From NCBI GenBank assembly GCA_963383645.1, contig OY726569.1:27048554-27112553 (forward strand): a stretch of DNA of 64,000 bases, in the 5' to 3' direction. Origin of the DNA: Muscardinus avellanarius. Taxonomy: Eukaryota; Chordata; Mammalia; Rodentia; Gliridae. This document shows positions 57,122 to 64,000 of the stretch, piece after piece. The position numbers and the translations under genes were made by a program. The stretch's first letter is position 1. The number at the start of each line of letters is the position of its first letter. Under the pieces are notes generated by a model. It was given only the letters and a program-made list of their open reading frames with translations, made no database searches and was not told the DNA's origin.

Positions 57122-58477
57122 TTCAATGCAATTCCCATTAAAATACCAGTGACATTCTTCAGAGACCTAGAAAAATCAATCATGAACTTCATATGGAGAA
57201 AGAAAAGACCTAGAATAGCCAAAGCAATTCTCAATAACAAGAAACACGCAGGAGGCATTACAATCCCAGACTTCAAACTATACTATAGAGCAATAGTAGT
57301 AAAAACAGCATGGTACTGGCACAAAAACAGATATACTGACCAGTGGATTAGAATAGAAGATACAGAAACAAACCCACACATCTTTAGTCAATTAATCTTT
57401 GACAAAGGGGCCAAACACATACGCTGGAGAAAAGACAGCCTTTTCAACAAGTGGTGCTGGGAGAACTGGCTAGCCATTTGTAAAAAGATGAATCTAAACC
57501 CCTATATCTCACCTAACACAGGAATCAACTCAAGATGGATCAAAGACTTAGAAATTAGACCTGAGACGGTGAAGTTAGTAGAGGAGAACATAGGTTCAAC
57601 ACTACAACATATTGGCACAGGCAGTAACTTTCTCAACAAAACCTCCAAAGCTCAGGAAATTAAAGCAAGAATAAACAAGTGGGATAACATTAAACTAAAA
57701 AGTTTCTTCTCCTCAAAGGAAACTATCAATAACCTAAAGAGGAAGCCTACAGAATGGGAAAGGATCTTTACCAGCCACCATTCTGATAGGGGGCTAATAT
57801 CCAGAGTATACAAAGAGCTCAAAAGGCTCTACACCAACAAAACAAACAACCCAATCAAGAAATGGGCAAATGAACTAAATAGACACTTCACAAAAGAAGA
57901 GATACAAAGGGCTAATAGATACATGAAAAGATGTTCTTCATCACTGGCCATCAGGGAGATGCAAATCAAAACTACACTGAGATTCCATCTAACCCCAGTG
58001 AGAGTAGCAAGCATAAAGAAATCAAACAACAACAAATGCTGGCGAGGATGTGGGGAAAGAGGAACTCTTTTACACTGTTGGTGGGAGTGCAAACTAGTTC
58101 AGCCACTATGGAGATCTGTGTGGAGATTCCTAAGAAAAGTGGGAATAGATCCACCATATGATCCAGCTATACCACTCCTGGGTATCTTTCCAAAAGGGTT
58201 GAATTCAGAGAAATACAGCAACATATGCATACCTATGTTCATAGCAGCACAATTTGTAATAGCCAAAATATGGATCCAACCCAGATCACCATCAACAGAT
58301 GAATGGATAGCAAAACTGTGGGAAATACACACAATGGAATTCTATTCAGCCATAAAGAAGAACAAAATTTTATCATTTGCAAGAAGATGGAAAGCCCTGG
58401 AAAGCATCATGTTAAGTGAGATCAGCCAAGCACAGAAGGAGAAGATACACATGTTTCCTCTAATATGCCCAAACTAG
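57122..58477 (+). CDS. L1 ORF2 C-terminal part (reverse transcriptase side), truncated
   Basis: About 450 codons without a stop, ending ...FPLICPN. Landmarks are [49 protein letters not shown], the Cys-rich [19 protein letters not shown] motif and the [19 protein letters not shown] end. These lie after the reverse-transcriptase core of ORF2p. The endonuclease and the RT catalytic region are missing because the insertion is 5'-truncated. The unbroken frame suggests a young insertion. It has no promoter of its own and is not expected to make a working protein. Confidence 0.85.
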   Translation, partial: FNAIPIKIPVTFFRDLEKSIMNFIWRKKRPRIAKAILNNKKHAGGITIPDFKLYYRAIVVKTAWYWHKNRYTDQWIRIEDTETNPHIFSQLIFDKGAKHIRWRKDSLFNKWCWENWLAICKKMNLNPYISPNTGINSRWIKDLEIRPETVKLVEENIGSTLQHIGTGSNFLNKTSKAQEIKARINKWDNIKLKSFFSSKETINNLKRKPTEWERIFTSHHSDRGLISRVYKELKRLYTNKTNNPIKKWANELNRHFTKEEIQRANRYMKRCSSSLAIREMQIKTTLRFHLTPVRVASIKKSNNNKCWRGCGERGTLLHCWWECKLVQPLWRSVWRFLRKVGIDPPYDPAIPLLGIFPKGLNSEKYSNICIPMFIAAQFVIAKIWIQPRSPSTDEWIAKLWEIHTMEFYSAIKKNKILSFARRWKALESIMLSEISQAQKEKIHMFPLICPN

Positions 58478-58727
58478 AAAACACAAAGGATACCAGTAGG
58501 ACCCCAGATATTAGAGGGGAAATACTAGCTAAGTTTTAATGGAAAGATAGGAGAGGAGAAAGGCCGATCTTGATTAAGGAGCATCTTCACCTGAACATGT
58601 GTAAAATTATGAATAAGACATGGTTAACCTGGCCAACCATTGGTGGGGGGGGGGGAGAAAACGGGGGCGGGGGGAGAGGGCACCAAATATAGTGTAAATG
58701 TATACTATTTATGTTCAATAAAAAAAA

Positions 58728-58760
<33 letters not shown>

Positions 58761-58762
<2 letters not shown>

Positions 58763-58954
58763 TTCCTACAGTATGTCTCTTCTTATGTCTATTTCTTTCA
58801 CTCAGATTCATTTTTGTATGATTTTCTCCATGAGTATAGTAACATATAACTTTTTTCATTCCTGTATAATATTTTTTGAATGTACCATAATTTGTTTGCC
58901 TATATAATGTATGTAAATTGCTTAAATTTTGAAAAATTTAAAACCTTCTCTTTT

Positions 58955-58961
<7 letters not shown>
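58761..58961 (+). other. Transduced 3' flank carried by the L1
   Basis: Sequence between the L1 A tail and the second A tract, beginning GAATTCCTACAGTATGTCTC. It contains ATGTACCATAATTTGTTTGC, the kind of phrase found antisense in old L1 3' ends, so the source locus itself carried an old L1 relic. Confidence 0.7.
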
Positions 58962-59005
<44 letters not shown>

Positions 59006-59015
59006 CAGCATAGGT

Positions 59016-59535
59016 ATTTATAACTTCATTCAGATAAGGAAACAGGAAATAAAGAAGTTCATGGTCTAAAATATTACTACGTAGTTCCAGCAGAGCTAGA
59101 ATTGAGAATGACGGATCTAAAATTATGAACCACTCAGTCACTTTCCATACTACCTTCTTTTGTCCTCAACTCCCTGTTGTGTAAAAGCATAAGTTTTATA
59201 TTGAAAACTGGGAGAAGAAAATGCCTCGAAAAAAGACTAGTTAGTGTTTTCTATGATTACTGTTTTATGTTGGTTGGTTCCTAAGCCAGGCCATTTTTTT
59301 TTAAAAAGTGCTTGAACAAAATAATACTAAATTTTTAAAAAATATAAATCTAATAAAAATAAATTTAAAAATCACGAGTCTTAGAAACACTGAACATTCA
59401 ATGACAGCTTCTCCCCCTACTAGGCAGATGCTTGCAAATTAGATTCTCCCAAACTGAACTCAGCGATAACCAGGTATATATGTATACAATTGAACTCTCC
59501 ACTACTCCACTATTTCAAAAAGTTATCCCTTGCTG
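59016..59535. other. Intergenic, AT-rich
   Basis: Nothing recognised. Confidence 0.4.
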
Positions 59536-59985
59536 AGTCAGGCATGTTGCTGCACACTTGTAATCCCAGGACTTGGGAGGCTAAGACAGGAGGCTCTCAG
59601 GTTCAGGGCCAGCCTCAGTTACTTTAGGCCCTCCAAAATTTAGACCCTGTTTCAAAATAAACAATAAGCTTGGTGTGGTGGCACATGCGTGTAATCCTAG
59701 CATTTAGGAAGTTGAGACAGGAGGATAAAGATTCGTGGACAGTCTCAGCTACTTCGGCCCTTTGCAATTCAGTGAGACCCTGTTTTAAAAATGAAGAATA
59801 AGAAACAGGGCTGGGGATATAGCTCAGAGGTGGAATGCCTCTAGGCTCCATCCCCAGTACTGAAAAAAAAAAAAAGATTTCTACAATGCACCAATAAAAA
59901 CTTAAAAAATAAAAATAGGGCCGAGGAGTGTGGCTCAGAGGTAGACTGCCCCTGAACTCAATCCTCAGTACCGAAAAAAAAAAAA
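59536..59985 (+). mobile_element. B1-dID SINE split by a second one
   Basis: Outer copy: head about 59536-59664 (GTCAGGCATGTTGCTGCACA), tail about 59905-59985 (ID-like GTGTGGCTCAGAGGTAGACT). The inner copy at 59665-59872 starts TTGGTGTGGTGGCACATG and has its own ID-like end and A tail. About 35 bases resembling an L1 3' tail (ACAATGCACCAATAAAAACT) lie between the inner tail and the outer remainder. Confidence 0.75.
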
Positions 59986-61096
59986 ATCAGTTTTGAAGAT
60001 GTCACAGAAAATGTTGCCTTTGTCTCCATCTCCAGTGTTCCTAAATCTCTTTTTCTTCACATATTTTTATTTTATTGTACTTCTATTGGTGACTTTTATA
60101 TACATATACATACTCTCTCATGTCTCACATAGATTTTAAGTGATATAAACATAAATGACACATCAGTTGCTGTATTTTGTTCTGTACCCTACCACACTCT
60201 CCACTTCTCCCAGTAAGCATGAGTGAACTTGATAGCAATACCCTTATATATAGACATAACATTATTTGACCTGTTTCCTTCCTCAATCCTCTGTTTTCCT
60301 TCCCAACCTAAGTCCCCTAATTGCCTCCCAGTATTGTACTTGGAATCCTCAATGATATGAAGTTCCCTTTGTTTCCCTTTTTCTCTCTAGCTTCTACATA
60401 TGTGAGAAAAAATGAGACCCTTGACTTTCTGAGACTGGCTGAACTCACTTAACATATTTAGTTCCATCCATTTGCCTGTAATGACATGGTTTTGTTCTTT
60501 ATGGGTGAGTAAAATTCCATTGTCTATATAATACATTTTCTTTATTCACCTGTTGATGGACACCTAGGTTGGCCCCAGAATTTGATTACTGTGAATTGTG
60601 CTACTCTAAACACGGATATGCATGTATCGCTATAGCATTCTACCTTTAATTCTTTTGGAAAGATACCTAGGAGTGATATAGCTGGGTCTCATAGTGGATC
60701 CATTCCTAGTCTTTTGAAGAACCTCCATACTCATCTCCATAGTGGTTGTACTCATTTACAATCCCATCAACAGTGTATAAGAGCTCCTATTTCCCCATCT
60801 CCTCATCAGCATTTATTGTTTGTAATTTTGATGGCTGCCATCTCATTCGAGTCACCCGAGATCTCAGGGTACTTTTGATTTGCATTTCCCTAATTTTTAG
60901 TGATGTTGAACACTTTTTCATTTATTTGTTTCCTTTGCTCTGCATAAGTATTTTAATTTGATGCCATCCACTTACTGATTCTTGATTTTCTTTCCTAAGC
61001 TTTGGAGATTTTGCTAAGGAAATCTCTACCAATATTGGAGAGTTGGCCCTGTGTTTTCATCTAGTAAGCTTCTTGTTTTTGGTATAATTGCTTGCT

Positions 61097-61320
61097 CTTT
61101 TTTTTTTTTTTTTTTTTTTTGCGGGTCTGGGGATGGAATCCAGGGGCATTCGACCTCCGAGCTTCACCCCCTGCACTATTTTTTATTCTTTATTTTGAAA
61201 CCAGGTCTCACTGAGTTGCAAAGGGCCTCACTAAGTAGCTGAGGCTGTCCAGGAACCACGATCCTCAGGTCTCAGCCTCCCAAATGCTGGAATTACAAGC
61301 ATGCGCCACCATTCCCGGCT
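61097..61320 (-). mobile_element. B1-dID SINE inside the L1, antisense
   Basis: Poly-T tract then GGGTCTGGGGATGGAATCCA and a full B1 head. CTTGCT flanks it. Confidence 0.82.
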
Positions 61321-61599
61321 ACTTGCTAGCTCTTTGAACCACTTGGAGTTGAGTTTTCTGCTGGGTAAGAGAAATGGGTCTAACTTCATTCTGCATAAGA
61401 ACATCGAGTTTCCACAGCAGTGTTTGTTAAAAATGCTGTCTTTTCTCCAGCATATGTTTTTGGCTTCTATGTCAAAATCAACTGACTATAACTGTGAGGA
61501 TTTGTCTCTTTATCTTCTATTATATTCCATTGGTATCTGCTTGTATTTTTTGTGCCAATACCATGTTGTTTTTGTTACTATAGCTTTATACAATAATTT

Positions 61600-61734
61600 T
61601 TTGTATTTATTTATTTTTTAACAATTTTTTAATTGAACATAAATAGTATACATTTAAACTATATAAGGAGAAGGTACATATGTTTCCTCTAATATGCCCA
61701 AACTAGGAGACACAAAGGATACTAGTGGGACTTC
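61600..61734 (-). mobile_element. 135-bp twin-primed (inverted) L1 insertion
   Basis: Flanked by ATACAATAATTT (61588-61599 and 61735-61746). The left part is antisense L1 3' end (TTAACAATTTTTTAATTGAA; compare the L1 3' end at 58690-58740). The right part is sense L1 from the ORF2 end (TTTCCTCTAATATGCCCAAA; compare 58453-58500). The two halves are in opposite orientation, as in 5' inversion by twin priming. Confidence 0.75.
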
Positions 61735-62042
61735 ATACAATAATTTGAAGTCAGGTATTGCTATGCCTCCAGCATGGTTCAGATTGCTCAAAATGCTATG
61801 GATATTCTGGGTCTTTCATATGAATTTTAGGACTTTATTTCTAGCTCTGGAAAAATAACATTGGTTTTTTAATAGGAATTGTATTGAATTTGTAGATTAC
61901 TTTGGGTAGTATGACTATTTTGACAGTATTTATTTTACTTTAATTATCCAAAAATATGGAAGGTCTTTTCATTTTCTAAGGTCTTCTTCAACTTCTTTCT
62001 TTAGTGTTCTATAATTTTTATTGTAGAAATCTTTTACTTCCT

Positions 62043-62235
62043 TTTTTTGGGGTGGTACTGGGGTTCCTGGAAACCCTTCTACCTCCGAGCTATACTCCAA
62101 GAACTATTTTTATACTTTATTATTTGTAAACAGGGTCTCTTAAGCCAGCGCGGCTGGCTTCAAACCTGAGCGATCCTCTTGTCTCTGCCTCCCAGGCGCG
62201 GGGATTACAAGTGTGCACCACCATGCCTGGCTTTT
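62043..62235 (-). mobile_element. B1-dID SINE (variant subfamily) inside the L1, antisense
   Basis: Carries the GGTTCCTGGAAACCCTTCT and TCTCTTAAGCCAGC variants also seen at 13.4-13.8 kb. CTTTTACTTCC flanks both sides. Confidence 0.85.
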
Positions 62236-64000
62236 ACTTCCTTTTTAAAATTTATTCCTAAGTATTTTTGAGTAGAATTGTTTTCTAATTTCCTCAAATT
62301 TTTTCAAATTTTGTGAGCTGACTTAATTTGGTTATTAGCTCTAGGAGTCTTCTGGTTGAGGGTTTTTTGGAGGGTGGGAATCTTCTAAATATAGAATCAT
62401 ATCATATGCAAACAAATAAGTTCACTGCTTTTCTGTTTTATCCCTTTAGGTTTCATCTATGGCCTATTGACCTGGCTAGAATTTCAAGTACTACATTGAA
62501 TAGGAGTCGTGATAGTGGGCATCCTTGTCTTGTTCCTGATTTAAGAGGAAATGCTTTCAGTTTCCTTATGAATGCATCAGCATGATGTTGGCTTTGGATT
62601 TATCATATATATCCTTTTTGATGTAGAGGTAAGTTCCTTCCATTCCTAATTTCTTCAGTGTTTTGAACGTGAATTTGTGTTAGATTTTGTCAAATGCTTT
62701 TCTGCATCTCTTAATATGATTGTTTGATTGTGGTCCTTGATTCTGCTTATGTGATGAATTCTATTTCTTGACTTTTGTATGTTGAAACAAACTTGCATTC
62801 CTGGAATGAAAGCAACTTGTTGATGCTGCAGTCTTCTTGATGTGGTTTGAAATACAAATTGCTAGTATTAAGATCTTTTATGTGTTTGTTCACCAAAGAC
62901 ATTGGCCTTTAATTTTCTTTCCTTGAGTTATCTTATTTAGTTTTGATGTTGAGGTGATAGTGACTTTATAAAATGAGTTTGGAAGTATCCTCCCCCTTTT
63001 TTATTTTCTATTTCATGGAATAGTTTCAGGAGAATTGACAATTCATTCTTTAAAGTTCTTGTAGAATTTAAAAGATCCTTGTAAAAAGATTCTTGTAAAA
63101 AGTTCTTGTAGTTCTATAAAGTTCTCGTAGCATTTAGGCTGGAAATCTGTTTGGTCCTGGGCTGTTTTGCTGTGGTTAGAAAGTTTTTTTTAAATTATAG
63201 TACCAATCTCTTTAATTATTATTTAATTAGTATTAATGTCAAATACAGTTTTTATTAAATAAGTGGGCATGCCACTGTTTGGCACATAAATGTTTATATT
63301 ATTATGTATTTTTGATCAGTTGTTCCCTTTTCAGTAAGAAGTGACCCTGTTTTTCTCTTCTATGTTTTGGCTTGAAGTCTGCTTTGTTGGCATTGATGGT
63401 AGTTACCTTTGCTTGCTTTTCGTCTTCCATTGCACAGAATAACTTTTTCCATTTTGTCATCTTTATCCTGTGAATATCTTCGCCTAGAAGGTGAATAACA
63501 TGTAGTTGAATTTTCATTTTTAAATCACGTTGCCAGTGTGTCTTATTTGGGGAGTTGAGACTATTTACATTCAGAGTTAATATAGAGATATTCTTCTCAC
63601 ATTTGGAATTATATCTTTGGTCTACTTCTCCTTAATTTGGTCTTCTTCTTTAGTTTCTCTTCTAATGGAATTCTTCCCTTCTCTGGCTCTGAGAATTATT
63701 TTTCCTTTCGTTTTTGTGTGTTATTTAAGTGTTTTTTGTAGAGCTCAATTAGTAGTCATGAGTTCTTTTAGTTTCTACTTATCTTGAAATTTTTTTATTT
63801 CTTTGTCAATTTTGAAAGATAGCTTTGCTGGTATAGCAATCTTGGTTGGAAATATTTTTCTTTTGGACTTGGAGCCCTTTATTCCAAGCCCTCCTAACTT
63901 TTAGAGTTTGGGTTAAGAAATATTGTGTAAATCTTACTGATTTGACTCTGAATGTGATATATCTTTCTCTCTTGATACTTTTATATTCTTTTTTGTTTTT

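Larger units (their letters stand above)
57106..59015 (+). mobile_element. 5'-truncated L1 with 3' transduction
   Basis: Flanked by the 17-bp duplicate AAAAATTCAGCATAGGT (57106-57122 and 58999-59015). The L1 part starts in ORF2 at about 57122 and keeps an open frame to the ORF2 stop at 58477. A G-rich 3' UTR with AATAAA and a first A tail (to about 58760) follow. Then about 200 bases of non-L1-3'-end sequence and a second A tract (58962-59000) end at the TSD. That order is a 3' transduction. Confidence 0.85.
60050..64000 (-). mobile_element. Long antisense L1, continuing beyond the window
   Basis: The plus strand is the reverse complement of L1 3' UTR and ORF2. The 3' UTR runs from about 60050. 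ORF2 C-terminal sequence follows from about 60540 (TTGATGGACACCTAGGTTGG, CAATCCCATCAACAGTGTAT). More upstream ORF2 continues to the end (TAGCTTTGCTGGTATAGCAA). It is full of stops and is interrupted by SINEs at 61097 and 62043 and a small L1 insert at 61600. It is older than the L1 at 57.1 kb. Confidence 0.8.

Overview
The window is mammalian, and the repeats point to a rodent on the squirrel side of the tree. The commonest SINE joins a B1 (7SL-derived) head to an ID-type tRNA-derived tail, the B1-dID architecture typical of sciurids and relatives. Free ID elements, L1 ORF2 and ORF1 sequence, and very old MIR, MaLR and Tigger-like relics are also present. The species call is inference; the mammal call is secure.

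The unique content is a stretch of the T-cell receptor alpha/delta variable (TRAV/TRDV) array, transcribed on the minus strand, so the 5' side of the locus is at the high-coordinate end. Read in transcriptional order it holds: a TRAV12-like pseudogene (48574-49114), a TRAV18-like gene (36268-36715), a TRAV8-like relic (33452-33620), a TRAV22-like gene (30066-30569), a TRAV16-like relic (27530-27760), a TRAV23/DV6-like gene (20049-20544), a TRAV14/DV4-like pseudogene (15964-16256), a TRAV8 gene (6730-7208) and a TRAV9 gene (5116-5604). The five genes called intact each have a leader exon with a GT donor, an AG acceptor in phase 1, a V exon with both conserved cysteines and the tryptophan, and a 23-bp-spacer recombination signal (RSS). 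They would be joined to J segments elsewhere to encode the variable domain of alpha (or, for TRAV23/DV6, also delta) chains.

The order 12-18-22-23 matches the human order as I know it. TRAV14-like, TRAV8 and TRAV9 then follow TRAV23, which suggests a secondary block duplication.

Around the V genes are retrocopies and mobile elements. A USP12 retropseudogene of about 4.4 kb carries a B1-dID SINE fused to its 5' end inside one shared target-site duplication (TSD), apparently a chimera made by template switching. There is a cofilin-1 retropseudogene at 34 kb. A complete 2.8-kb ORF1-only L1 derivative has a 3' part containing antisense ORF2-like sequence; a second, 5'-truncated copy of the same architecture lies at 37.4-39.3 kb. 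A 5'-truncated L1 at 57.1-59.0 kb carries a 3' transduction. A large antisense L1 runs from 60 kb off the right end and is interrupted by two SINEs and a 135-bp twin-primed L1 insert. LTR material includes a solo LTR with a 6-bp TSD (47.2 kb), a gammaretrovirus-like LTR plus broken gag (49.4-51.0 kb), and an LTR with a 72-bp tandem repeat in its U3-like part (39.3 kb). An unexplained CpG-rich island lies at 56.4-56.9 kb. I see no tRNA, rRNA or CRISPR feature.
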